A stretch of 64,000 bases of DNA. It comes from Impatiens glandulifera (lineage: Eukaryota; Streptophyta; Magnoliopsida; Ericales; Balsaminaceae). The position numbers and the translations under genes were made by a program. Below the pieces are notes generated by a model that saw nothing but the letters and a program-made list of their open reading frames with translations, ran no database searches and was not told where the DNA came from. The stretch is from NCBI RefSeq assembly GCF_907164915.1, contig NC_061866.1, positions 21,926,117-21,990,116 on the forward strand. Reading direction: 5' to 3'. Of this stretch, positions 1-12,800 are shown piece after piece; the stretch's first letter is position 1, and each line of letters begins with the position of its first letter.

Positions 1-778
1 CTGAGTGCGCTATCAACAGAGCTCGCCATCAGCTGAGTTCCACATCAGTTGAGTACGATAAAATGTACCATTTCCACATATATGAATATTTCATTCTCAT
101 GGGCACTACAATCCTATACGCCACACACTAAAAAATATTCCATTTGCATGTGCACTACCCCGTACGTTAGGCGTACGACAAAGGTACCAGTGCCACGTGT
201 CAACAAAATGGATTCGACCGTTGCCATGACTGAAAGATAAAAGACATCATAGAACAATGACGAATTCACTAGTTTTTGCTCTCGACTCTAGTTATTTTTC
301 TTCGATATTATTGCGTGATATTAGAGAACGTTATGCGATAATCTCTTGTCTTATTTTGATAATCATTTTACTGTGTAAGTTGAACATAGAGTCATCTGTT
401 CAACAAGAGAGTGTGATAACTAGAAGTTCAGAATAGGTAAGTGTTAAGACCTGTAATGTGAGTGAGTTTGTGTAGACGCTATACAAACTAAAGTCTTTTA
501 GTGGAATCCTTCTGGAAACAGAAGAAGGGGTGACGTAAGAGCTTTATCTCCAAACATCCATAAAATCGTGTGTCGTCGTTTTACTACTTCATTCATTACT
601 ACATCTGTCGCTTCAAATCCTACAAGCATTTTCTGCACTTAAAACCGTTCAAGAGCTTGCTATGATTTGTTAAAGAATAGAAACAAATTTTTAGTTCTTA
701 ACATGATTAAAATCGCATTTAAGTGAAAAATTGAACAACAATATTCAACCTCCTTCACTATTGTTATCGATCCTAACA
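1..778 (+). mobile_element. Partial LTR (Sirevirus-like family F, copy 1)
   Basis: The segment ends in ATCCTAACA (to 778), the terminus of the other LTRs here. At 504-566 it carries the block shared by all Sirevirus LTRs in the window: a CTTCTGGAAACAGAAG hairpin, then GGGGTGACGTAAGAG and CATCCATAAAA. The stretch around 380-500 matches 54600-54720 closely, so both are one LTR family. No primer binding site follows position 778, so this is a solo or truncated LTR. Its left end is cut by the window edge. The 63-codon open frame at 49-240 has no recognisable product. Confidence 0.75.
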
Positions 779-1256
779 TTATTATTAAAATTTTATTTTA
801 TAAAAACAATTAATATTGTTTTAACATACACAAATTTATAATAATACATAAATTTTAATTAATATATAGATAAGTTATTTATATAATTATATAAGTTAAA
901 TTATAGGAATTATATATAAAAGAATTTAATTCTTATAATATAATAGGATTATTTATTTTAAAAATGCATTTACATGATAATTACATATTATTTATTTATT
1001 TTATTAATTTTAATATAATTAATAATACAAATTACATTTTAGATAAATATTAATATAATAATTTATCTAAATATAAGGGTAATTTAATCCTTTATACTTC
1101 TTATATCATTGACCAAACACAAAATAATAAAATTTATATAACTTATCCATATTTATATTCTCAACCAAACACTAAAAACTTATATAATTTATACATTCTA
1201 ATATTTCCTTATAATTTATACATATATATAAATAGTACCACATACCAAACACTACC
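779..1256. repeat. AT-rich sequence ending in a MITE-type terminus
   Basis: Very AT-rich DNA without coding signal. It ends in ATACCAAACACTACC (to 1256), the inverted complement of the GGTAGCATTTGGTAT that starts at 1267, so two related terminal-inverted-repeat elements, or halves of them, lie back to back here. Confidence 0.4.
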
Positions 1257-1266
1257 AAGTTATTTA

Positions 1267-2029
1267 GGTAGCATTTGGTATGTGATACAAATTATATAGG
1301 ATATAAGTTGTATAGAAATATAAACTATAACGAGGTATAAATAGTATAAAATTTATAGTTGTATAAGTGGTTGATGTTTGGTATGAATTATATATGGTTT
1401 ATAATTTTGTGTTTGGTATATTATAAAAGAATGTAGTATAAGTTGTATAAATGTGAATTTAAAATTATTATTATTATTACTATTTTCTATATTTACTTAT
1501 ATTATAAATAATATTCTTTATTATTATAAATTATTGTACTGTTATAATTTTATAATTAATTACTAAAAATTAATTATAATATAAATAATAAATTATATTT
1601 ATTTAATTTAAATATTATTACTAATTTTAATAAAATAAACTTACAATAAAAATAATATATAAAATAAACAATATTATTTATAATATAAATAAATATAGAA
1701 AATAACAATTAATAAAATTATCGTTATAAAAATAATTGAATGGTACAATGAGAAATTATATATAATAATAATATTAAAACTAAATAAAATATATTTAATA
1801 TATTATGTAATAATAAACTATATATAATATTAACAAATGGTACAATGAGAAATTAAAAAAACTAAATTATATAAGAATATTGTTGTATGTATCCAAGGAA
1901 TTAGGTAGTATTTTATACCAAATATGAGGTATATTTATACCAATAGTAAAAATGTAACCAACACTATTGGTATAGTTTATACTATACTAATAGTGTTATA
2001 CCTCCTATTATTCCATACCAAACTCTACC
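1267..2029. mobile_element. MITE-like segment with GGTAG termini
   Basis: It begins GGTAGCATTTGGTATG and ends CATACCAAACTCTACC, imperfect inverted repeats of about 16 bp. TA lies on both sides (1265-1266 and 2030-2031), as expected of a Tc1/mariner-type (Stowaway-like) target. The interior is AT-rich and non-coding. A shorter nested element at 1904-2029 shares the right end. Confidence 0.45.
1904..2029. mobile_element. 126-bp hairpin MITE
   Basis: The ends are GGTAGTATTTTATACC and, read inward on the other strand, GGTAGAGTTTGGTATG, with GAGGTATA-type sequence paired further in and CCAATAGT/ACTATTGG near the centre. TA flanks both sides (1902-1903, 2030-2031). The whole unit can fold into one hairpin. 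It has no coding capacity and is mobilised, if at all, in trans. Confidence 0.55.
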
Positions 2030-3095
2030 TAGGATAATGATGCATAAGAAAATTATGGTTTTGCTTTTTAACTTTTGGGTAATAAAATAAAAATGTGATC
2101 ACAAGGGGTTATGTGTACACACTTAATTATTTAACTAGGCACAAAACTTGTCGCTTAACGGTAAAGATGACAATTTAAAATCGCCACGCGATAACCGAAC
2201 CGAATTGTCCCATTTGTGCCGTTTTACCCCGGTTTGAACGATAGTTAACTAGGGGATTGGGCGGGGATGATATTTGTGTCTCATGCCTCGAACCACCCCG
2301 ATTTCACCCTTATTATGCTTCGAATACTAATAAAATTATAAAATCACCAATATATTTATTTTTTCATTATATTTTATAAGAGTTTTAAGTTTATTTTTTA
2401 TAATAATATAATTTTTTAATGTTTTTACAATATATATTATATTAAAAAAATTTGTTTATATAATTTGATTATATAAAAATTTATTTATTTATTAGAATAT
2501 GATATAAACGGTGTCCCGTGGGGAATCTCCAAAACCGAATGGGACGTGAATGATAATAATAAAATCTCCGAAATATAAACGGAGCAGAGAAGATAAATAA
2601 ATTCTCTTAAAGATAACTGACAGACTCAAACTCATAACCTCTCAAGAAGGCTAGAAATATCATTGTTATCGCTAGGCTAGAAGTGGAGATAGTAATAAGA
2701 TATAATAATGTGAATTGTGGGATATAATGTTGTATTAGAAAATTATGGTTTTGCTTTTCAACTTTTAGGTAATTAGATATAATAATGCAGATTGTGGATT
2801 TACCATATTTTTTCGTTAATCAATTGAACAAATATAACCCTCTAATTTATAATTATAGAAATGCAATATATAACAAATTTTGGCAAACTTGAACAATTTG
2901 TTGATTGTGTTTCTCATATTTGATTAAAAAAATTCAAAATAAATAGACAAGTGTCCATGTGAATAACACATTGAACTATCAAGTAATTCAAGTGTAATTG
3001 TCATTTTAAGTATCAAATGTCTTAAATTTGACATTATGAAAACCTTTAAAAGAAGTGGGAGGTGATAGTTATAGAGGTGGTTCAGATTTCTAAGA

Positions 3096-3097
<2 letters not shown>
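2030..3097. other. Intergenic DNA with a GC-richer degenerate repeat
   Basis: No gene seen. About 2150-2320 and 2500-2650 are GC-richer than the surroundings, with CCGAACCG, GGGCGGGG and CCCGTGGGGA runs resembling the decayed interior of a non-autonomous DNA element. No termini or target duplication could be found. Confidence 0.3.

Positions 3098-3141
<44 letters not shown>
3098..3141. repeat. (AT)n microsatellite
   Basis: An uninterrupted AT dinucleotide run of about 44 bp. Confidence 0.95.
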
Positions 3142-3143
<2 letters not shown>

Positions 3144-4667
3144 CCTAATTTTCAATATATAAAAATAACACACAATGAATTAATGTTGGTAAATGTCTTA
3201 GCATTAAAAAAGAAGATAAAAACATGTGAAAGAAGACAAAATTATATGATATTGAAATTAGAAAAAGTAATTATTGTTTTTATAAATTGTTAATAGAGTT
3301 TTTGATTAATTTTTCCATGTATATTATTATTGTACAAGTTTAATTAACTTAAAAATAGATAAATCTTTTGCACTAGCTAATATGAATATGGTTGGTGAAA
3401 TTAAAATTAATTGAATAGATACAATAACATAGAGGGATGAGTCACCTGAGAAGTGCAATGGATGTGGATCAAGGTGGAGGATACGAGGGAGCCTAATAAG
3501 TATACTCCTAAGTAGGCTCACAAATTTGGACACGACACAAAAACACAATCCAGACCGAACACGAAAAAATCAGGTTAGAGTCATATATTTTTTTGTTCAG
3601 GTCAAAATCAGGTCGACCTGTATAACCTAATTAATAAACACATCAAAATTGGATCGACCTGAAATGACCTAAAGTAGACTCGATAACCCCTTTCTTTTGT
3701 TGAGTTTTATGTTATTCTTTCTTATTCACTCACTCATTGCAGATTTGTGATTTAACTTCATTTTTATTTTGTATTGATGTTATTTTAATTTGAAATAGAG
3801 ATGTGAATTAATTACATCGAATTTTATTCAAGTTGAGTTAGGTAAATCAGATCAAATTCAGGTCAATAAAAAATAAACATGTTAAGTTCAGATTATAAAT
3901 TTTGACCCGAATTACTAAACATGTCAGGTTTAAGTTAAAATCGTTCAACTCGTTAACCTGTCAACCCAAACCTGCCAACTCTTACCTGGGTGACATTGTC
4001 ACCCCTATTCCCAAACATGAATCCAAGACTAAACAACAATTCCCATAAGCTAATAAAAATTGGTCCAAAGATTGCAAATCAGAAGCTTTTTTTAGAGATC
4101 GAGAACCAATCATCTAAGTCAGAGTCGGCCATTGTAATTGTCCATAACTGCAATATCTTTAAAAGCACTTTTACTTATTTATGATCAATAATATTGCACT
4201 ACATTTTAACAAATCTAATATTACAACTAATGATACAACATATTTCATAAATGCAACCAATGTAACCAGAGGCTGTTTACAGACTATTCTTTTTAGTTAT
4301 CTACCCTTGCATATAATTTATTATTACAAAAGAAATACTATGTCTTTTGCAATTATTTGGCAATTGGGAAAAATAGGAAAACAAGAATGTGATCATACAA
4401 AAGACTAATTAGGATAATAAGGAAGAGGAAAAATTTAGCAAATTTCTAAATATTATATATAATTGATTACAATCATCTAGAGTTTTTTTTTCACACAAAT
4501 AACAAAACTGAGATAAACAAAAAAACAGAATAAGATATCTCAAGGGATAAGAATCGTGTCTAAAAGAACAAAAGTCACGGGATCATAACTTTAGGGGTTG
4601 CACTACCTTGCAAAATTAAAAAAAAAAAAAAAAACTGAGATAAACAAAAGAAAGACATGGCAAAACA
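3142..4667. other. Intergenic, no gene recognised
   Basis: AT-rich. At about 3540-3980 are repeated GGTCGACCTG-like and ACCCGAATTA-like phrases with partial inverted symmetry, typical of a decayed non-autonomous transposon. The short open frames at 3327-3548, 3990-4184 and 4181-4408 show no homology I recognise. Confidence 0.3.
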
Positions 4668-4987
4668 ACTAATGTAGAGATTGAATTAGTTGGGTATTTA
4701 ATTACCTAACCTATATTATAAAGAGTATAAATAATAGGGTAATTAACCCTCATTACTCACCCTGAGCTAGAGTTAATTATAGTCGAGGTCTGGATTCCTG
4801 GGAAACTAACCCTTGCCAGTTGAGAGTACTAATGTAGAGTTTGAATTAGTTGGGTATTTAATTACCTAACCTATATTAGAAAGAGTAGAAATAATAGGGC
4901 AATTAACCCCCATTACTCACCCGAGCTAGAGTTTATTATAGTCGAAGTCTGGATCCCTGGAAAACTAACCCTTGCCAATGGAGAGTT
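4668..4987. repeat. Two-copy tandem duplication, about 160 bp
   Basis: Both copies start ACTAATGTAGAG and end near GAGAGT, at 4668-4827 and 4828-4987. They differ by about a dozen substitutions and one or two single-base indels, so the duplication is not recent. No coding sense. Confidence 0.85.
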
Positions 4988-6830
4988 CCCAAACAGAACC
5001 ATCAAATCAACATATACATTACTAGGCATAATGAGTATAGAGATGAGGACAAATAATCTATCTATCTGATTGAGAATGGAAGAACTTGCATGTTAATTTG
5101 GCAAGGCTATGTAAAATGAGTCCCTGTGTCCTTGTTGGCGTCTCAGAACTCTATTGATTGCCTTTTTCCTAGTAAATACCAATGTATTGTGATTTTCATC
5201 TGTAATAGGATCCGAACATTTGATCTAAAGAATAATTTTTATACAAAAGAAAATAAAGCAAAAAAACTACAATACATATGGTAATGATCCAAAACACAAT
5301 CTTATACACATCAAGAACTCACTTCCAATTTAACTTAGACAAATTTTCAGTTAAATCATGATTATATCCTGAAATGTAACAAAATAGTAGTTTCCTAATA
5401 GGCTCATTATGTATCCAATATATTAACAAATACATAGAACAATAAAATAATCAAAACTAAACCAAAGTAACAATAAGAAATGCAACAAAAAAAATCAGAG
5501 TAGTTCAGATAGAATGAATTGGAATGAGCATAATAACATATATACCTTGCAGATAACAAGAAAATCCGAACACTTCCAATTTTAACTTTGACAATTTATC
5601 AATTTTGACAAAATATCAGTTTTCTATCTATCATGTATATTAATAAATACATAAAAGAACAAAAGAATCGAGATCAGAGTAGGCATGAGAAATGGAACAG
5701 AGAAATTGGAGTAGTTCAGATTGAACGAAAAAGTTGGAAAAATCATTAAAAGCATATACCTTACAGATAATTACTTCCAAGCTTTGAGGTGAGCTTAAGT
5801 ATGTGCACACACACTCTACTACTTCCTCTCCCTACTGAGATAATTGCATGCACTTCAGGAATCAAGCAAGGCTCAGCCATCTGATAAGACAACCATCATG
5901 GCCAAAGAACGACAATATATCTCGTGGGAAGGGGAAAAGGCAAAGAAAGCATATCAATTATTCTACCAGAAGGAACTATTTTAAGTGTCTCATTTACCTT
6001 TCCTAGGAACTGGCTCTCTTGTGGAAGTGCAAAAATATAATGACTTTCATAAGATAATTTCAGATGACCTCTTGTTGTCTTATGCAAGAATGCCTAGTAA
6101 AAGAAAAATCCCAAACCCCAAGCTCTGACATTCGCAATGCACTATAAACAAATAAATCTATACATATGTATGTATATATAAGAAAGGTGCAAAAATGTAT
6201 GGTAGAGAGTCCTGATGTGCAACCAACAATAGATAGAAAGACAGTCTGGTCTGGCCTGGTCTTAAACATTCATTTACATAAAAGTGAAGCTTCAAGAAAC
6301 TTGAAGAAAACAAAAGATGCTGCAGAAATTTCATTAAATTACTTTATAAAGTATATACTCATGGAAGTTCTAGCTACTCTACAATATTTAAAAACCTTCC
6401 CCAGCAGATTTCATACACAAGACTTTTCGGCTAAGTGTTCCATGTGGTTTAAAATCTCTTGCTTTTCCATTAACAGATAACTCCAGCTTCTGGCAACAAG
6501 AATGGTAACTGTAAAAACCCATTAAATCAAAAAAGCTAACACTTCATTAGATGGCAACAAACAGTTATAAATTGATATGATTGATCTCATTTAAAACAAT
6601 TCTTGTTTTTGTTTTTGTATCTATACTTGAGGAAAATTAGATCTAAACATTAGAAATAGGTATAACCTAATATCATAATAATTAATAAAATATCAAAAGT
6701 ATCTTTTTCTCTCCATTTACAAATTCAATATAAACAAAAGAGAAATTATGTTTGAAAGGCAGGAGTTACAAAGGAGACTACTTGCCAAAATTAAATGAAT
6801 AGAAAGAGCACTATCTAATGCACATATGAT
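4988..6830. other. Region downstream of EX1; no gene recognised
   Basis: It contains the 3' untranslated region of the minus-strand EX1 gene next to 6830. Beyond that I see only short open frames without known motifs (for example 5896-6087 and 6166-6480). No RNA gene or transposon terminus was found. Confidence 0.35.
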
Positions 6831-9800
6831 TTAGTCCTGCAACTTAAGCCGGTTGAAGAACACCAAGAAGTTATACTCAGGCACCCAATACACAAATCCG
6901 ACAACAGGTCCTCCTTTAATGTACTGCAAAGTAAATCATTATAAGATACTAGAAAGAAAAATAAAGCAACAACCGAAGCTACTACTAGAATTAAGTGAAT
7001 GCAACAACCTTTCCGTCTAAAATAACTAGTTCACCATCGACCCATCGAGGATTCTTAAATCCTGGCTCAGCAAGCCTTCCTTGTCCTCTATATCGGGCAA
7101 CCTAGCATGGAAACTTCTTCATAAGCTCTAGAAGGAAACACTTAAAATGCCTATTAGAACAAACATGGAAGAAATAACAAATAAGAACAGCTACAGACCA
7201 CACCAAATTCTTCTGGAATTATCCCCTTGTGAGGAAGCTGGTATGTTTTACCAATTTTAGCACGAAAAGCTACCTGTGGAAAGAGAACAATATATTAGTA
7301 TCACGAAGAGTTAATGAGACAAACTTCTTGCAACATAAATGTGGATACCACAAACATATAGAAGCATTGAAGTTCAACTGCAAAAGTTGACAATTTAAAC
7401 AGAAATAAGACCTGGTCAGCCACACAAAAGCTTAATGCACATGCAAGGAGTATATATTAGACTTTAGACATGAGACATATGTTAAATAGAAACCATATGT
7501 AGCAAACCATTCACAAAGCTATTTCTAGCAGTAATGTAGTGCTTAGCTGGGTAAACTAATCATAAAACAAAGGAAAAATATTTTTTAAGAGAAAATATCC
7601 ATGATATAAACTCAATTCATAAATAATTTGTCAATGTAATACATTTGGAGGATTCCATCTCGTAAGTCATATTTACTCTTCCCTCAACAACATCCGTCCA
7701 CCTTCTTTCCCTTGGAAGGACTTATGGAAAATCGAGTTACTGTCGAGAATCACGTTCTTCGCATGGGAAGCCATTCACTCACGGTGGCATCCTTACACAA
7801 GACAAACTCAAGAATAAGGGATTCCATTTGGCAAATAGATGTGTTCTTTGTGAAAGTTCCAGGAGACAGCCAACCATCTTCTCTTGGATTGTCATATGGC
7901 AAAGGAAATTTGGTCCCTTTTCCAAAATCTCCAATGGAGATGCCATTAACTGTGGGGGAATGTTGTGGAAAATGAAATGATCGGAGCACTCCAAACAATA
8001 TTTGTTCAAGCTGGAAGCCAATCGTCCCAATCATGTGGTGGTCTATTTGGAAAGTAATGAATCGTAGAATCTTTCAAAGGAAAAAACATGGCATTGCTAA
8101 GATCAAAGGCTTCATTCTCCTTGCTCTCGCAGCTATCAAGAAGAAAGGAAAATGCAACGGATGGGACTTCTTTGAGCTTATTAGAATCTAATTTTCTTTA
8201 ATTGTGTTCTCTTTTCTTTTTCAGTTGTTTTTGTTTCTTTTGAATGCTTCTCGCATTCACAACAATTTTCTCTTTAATGAAAAGTTTACCTTTTATTAAA
8301 AAGTAATACATTCAAGATCATAAAATAAACAAAGCGCTGTAACCAATGAGGTTGATTCATATTTGGTCACAGGTAATAGTTTCTAATCTTTTCAAAATTA
8401 TACAATCCTGAAATGTGTTACCCAAACGAATAAGATAAAATGTTTCTTAGAAGTAAGAGAAAGTTGTTCTTAGATAGGCATGTCTTGTACCAATATATAT
8501 CGACTTCAAGACAGACAAAGACAATATACTCCTTTTAAGTCAGCTATTTAACTTATATCATTCTTTTCTCCACCACATTTCCATCTTTCAATGGGATGAC
8601 AATAACTTTTTATCCAAAAACTCAGATTTACTGTTAAAGACCCAACCCATTGTGTAAATTAAACAACTAATGTAAAAATTGTATTGCCTAATAATCCCTG
8701 GACCATGAACCAGTGCCTTTTTTCTGTGACTTTGAATATCCACAAGTCTCACACATACATCTATCCAGATATGCTTTAATACTTCACAAAATTAAATCCA
8801 AAAGGAAACTGTAAAAGAGATAGGAACAGAATGAAACAGGAATTGATTAAAGAAATATAAATCACCTGGCCAGCAGGCACATAAGGATCCCCAGTTAATT
8901 TAACAGCTTCTACATATTCATAAAATTGAAGATTTTCAGTTTCAGATGATGAGCCAACATCTTGCCATTGTCCAAATTTGTGCCTTAGATGAATGACTTC
9001 TGAGGCATAGAGTCCGTGACTACCAATATATAGTCCTGATAACAATGCAAGACTTCAACATGACAGAAGATCAACAAAAGCTGCAAATTTTGATGAACAG
9101 CTTCAACATGATCAATTTACCATTTAGGGGATCAGAAGATGTTGGAACTTCAATTCTATTAAATGTAGTCAAACCAGAGAGCACTAGATGATTCTGAACC
9201 TGATTGAGAGTGAGATCTATCAATTTCCCAACATCTCTGAGTACCTGAGGAAACATATAAGATTCAGATCAATCAATCTGATTGAGTAATATTTTTGCAA
9301 GTAATTGTTACAAGAGAATAACTAGGGTTAGGGTTACTAACCCTAGGATAAGATGGTGGATAATTAGTTGGGTCAGCGTAACTATTGGCGGGAAAAAAAT
9401 AAAATGGTTGGGAGGATATATAAGAAATAACAGAAGGCGGATAGGGTTATGCCATAATTGAGAATTACTTGAATCATAAAAGGTGCTCTCTCTATCTCAC
9501 CTCTCCCAATTCAATCTATTCCCACCTAATCTGTCTAAAACCCTATCTCTTTCAATTGTAGGATCTCTACTCTACTATTGAAACTCGCTTCTTTCTCATC
9601 TCATACTCTGATCCTTCTATGGCACAATTCAGGTATTAATTGGTTGATCAGTCTAGGTTTTGGCTTTTGTTCTAATTGCCATCATATCATTGGTTACACT
9701 GGCCCAACTAATTACCTGCCACCTTATTCTAGGGTTAGTAACCCTAGCCCTAGTTATTCTCTTGTAACAGTAATCTTCGAAGCATAATCAATCTAGATAT

Positions 9801-12800
9801 CAAATACTTCGTCTTGATAATTGGAAACAGACCTTCATGGGTATCTTTCCCCGGCCAATAGATTTTGCAAGGTCAGACATTATCTGGTCTACGCTGCGTT
9901 GACCTTGAAGCTTAGGTCTCTTACGTTTAAGAGATTTTTCCGTTTCACTAGAGATGCGTTGTTTATCATTCTTCTCTATAGAGAAAGAAAACATCTTTCT
10001 ACCTTTTCTCTCCAGTTTAGCAGGTACCCGTGTCAATGTTTTCTTAAGCACACTACTACTTTGAACTTTGTGCAGGGTATCACCAATCACCACCTTCACT
10101 GAAATTTCATTTTGCTCCACATCATCTACAATCCCATCACCAGCATCCATTTCTATACGATTCCTCTCTTGGTTACTTTCATCTTTATCTTCATCTTCAT
10201 CTTCAGAATCCATAATTTCTAATTCAACGTCCTCCTCTTCATCCTCGTCTTCAATAATCTGGTCAACTACCTTAGATATTAGATCTGGATCAAACTTCCC
10301 AGAGGCTGTTACTTTCAGAACTTTGACTTTTGCACCTGGTATCATATCGCGCAAGAGAGGCTCAAAATCTGATAGTCCTTCAGCTATGTCAGAATCATTA
10401 TCTTGATCTTCACTATCTTCAACGTCATCTGGACTAGCAAACAAATTACTTATGTCAGAAGAATCAAGTGGATTTGATATCCTTGTAGGGCTTCCGGATG
10501 AAAATGGAACATCATGAGGAATTTCTGCTGGACTTAGATACACAGCCTGGAGTTCATGAAATCTCTGATTAGATTAGTGGACAAGGGGGAAATATCTTTA
10601 CATCTAGACAATAATGTGAACAAAACAGAGATAAATATTGCCCTTTAAAAATGAGATCACACAACCAGATACTCCTCCATGATAAATTTAAGAGGGATTA
10701 GAACAAATTTCTCTCATGGATTAATCATTGACCTTTTAAGTTGATATACAGAAGGATACCTGTTGTCTGTATTCACCTTTCTTGTTAATTGTAAGAAATA
10801 TTTCAAACACGGGAAGACCAGCCATAGCTGTTGCCAGTTGTCTGAAAAAGGAAAACCATCAGCCAAACTAGGACCACTTCAAGCAGTAATCAGAACAAAA
10901 AAAATTATATGGCAAAAAATCAATTCTAATGTAACTACGGGTCAGAAAATACACAAAATCGCAAACCCATGTAACATTTTCATTTGTACGCCAATAGACA
11001 TGTTAAAAGGTACTTGATTATTATCCAGCACTAATTATTATTAAGATTTTATGGTATTGGCTTGAATTAGGAAATCAACAACTATTTCATGATCTCCCAC
11101 AACACCATCTCTCAAATTTACAGGGATGAGCAGGCCAAAGTTGGCTGAACAAGTATATGAAAGTGATATTCACAGGATCCATTAGAATCTGACAGTGCCT
11201 TAAGAGTTGATGAGTCCAACAACAAAATTTGAGATGTTGTGGAACTCTCAAAATTAAGAATGAGTCTGACAGCTATGTTTCCTTCTGCATCTTGATCCAT
11301 CTAAAATACACTTCCAGCATTCTAGTATATGTCCTAATAAGAAAATTTCAAGCTCCCAACTAAATCTTAATATATACTACAAATAAGAACAATATGAAAA
11401 CCATAGCAACTAGCTAAATTTTTTGTTTTTAAAGATATAGAAACATGCTAACAAGTTGCACGAGGATACATGTTTTTCAATCGTGTTTCTTAGATAACCA
11501 AACTCAGAATAAATAATTAGTATAGGAAAAATAATCCTTACCTTGGGCTAAAGCTTCTTGCCACATATCTTCCATGTTCAGCACTTATACGAAAAATATG
11601 GCCATTATTATCTTCTGAGATAGCAGACCACCAACCCACCTGTGACAGACCATTTACAGAAATAACGTAAAACATTAGAATGCTTAAGGCAAATTTTCTG
11701 CATACCATACTAACATATAGTTTTGTGTTCACATGTCTACTGGGATTGGCCACCACAAAACTCATTACTCAAGACACCAGTGAACACTAAATCCTACTAA
11801 AATAGTATGAATAGAAGAATGAAATATCCTTGTCCTCGTTCAATTCAACCAATGCAAGAAAGAACACTACAAGCTCATAAAAGATGCAAAAAAAGGGATA
11901 AAATTCAATGAAACGGTAGTGATCTGGCGCAGGAACCAAGAATCCCAGGCCTTGTGTTCGATGAAGGGTTATTTGGATTTAATCAATAACCCCTTATCCA
12001 GTAATCAATCAAATCATCAACTTTTATAACGTTTTAATATTAAATACAAAGATATTTTAGTCATTTAACTCAAATAATCGACTTTTTATCAAACATCAAA
12101 TCAAATAAATCCTTACCCATTTTTTACAACATTTTTAATATTAAATAAAAAATGATATTTGTCATTTAACCCAAATAATCCACTTTTTCATCAAACAAGG
12201 GTTTTTTTAAAAAAAATAAAAATAATCAAACAATCTAGCAAGGATGATATGTAAAAAACATAAGGATAACAAACAGAAAATTTCCAACTCACCAAGCCTG
12301 CCCCAGCTTTATCTCTTAAAAAGACAGCTTCATTATATTGCTCCTCGGCAATAGCTTTCTGCATTTTCACAAGGCCAATATCACTAAAATCACAAAAGTA
12401 CTATGAGAATCTAATGTGGCTAGAGAGGTAGATCCAGGTGATTAACTGCCTACATTTAGATGAGACATCACCATGCCAACAGCGTCATTTGTAGTAGCTG
12501 CTGCAACTGCCACTTTAAGCCTAGCAGCATCTTGGTAATCCTCGCTAGCAATAGCAAGAGCTATTTGTGACTGTTAAAGAAAAAACAAGGTGTATCAAAC
12601 TGAAGTATCAAAGTAAGTGAAATGAAGAAATATCTAATAACTGTGCATAATAATGCAAGAAATTGTTGTTCAAATTTAACATGCAAGGAAACAACTAGTG
12701 CTTAATACATATATGTACACAAAATCATGGTACTGTACTTTAAAGGATTCTCAAACTGATCCCATTTGGAAACTAGTATTTTGTCAATCACGATATCATT

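Noticed and set aside
9821..10406. Plus-strand open frames, including a Ser-rich one
   Set aside because: They are the antisense of the acidic EX1 exon at 9833-10546.
11118..11300. 60-codon minus-strand open frame inside an EX1 intron
   Set aside because: Exons on both sides join in phase without it, it matches nothing in EX1 as I know it, and its borders lack convincing splice sites.
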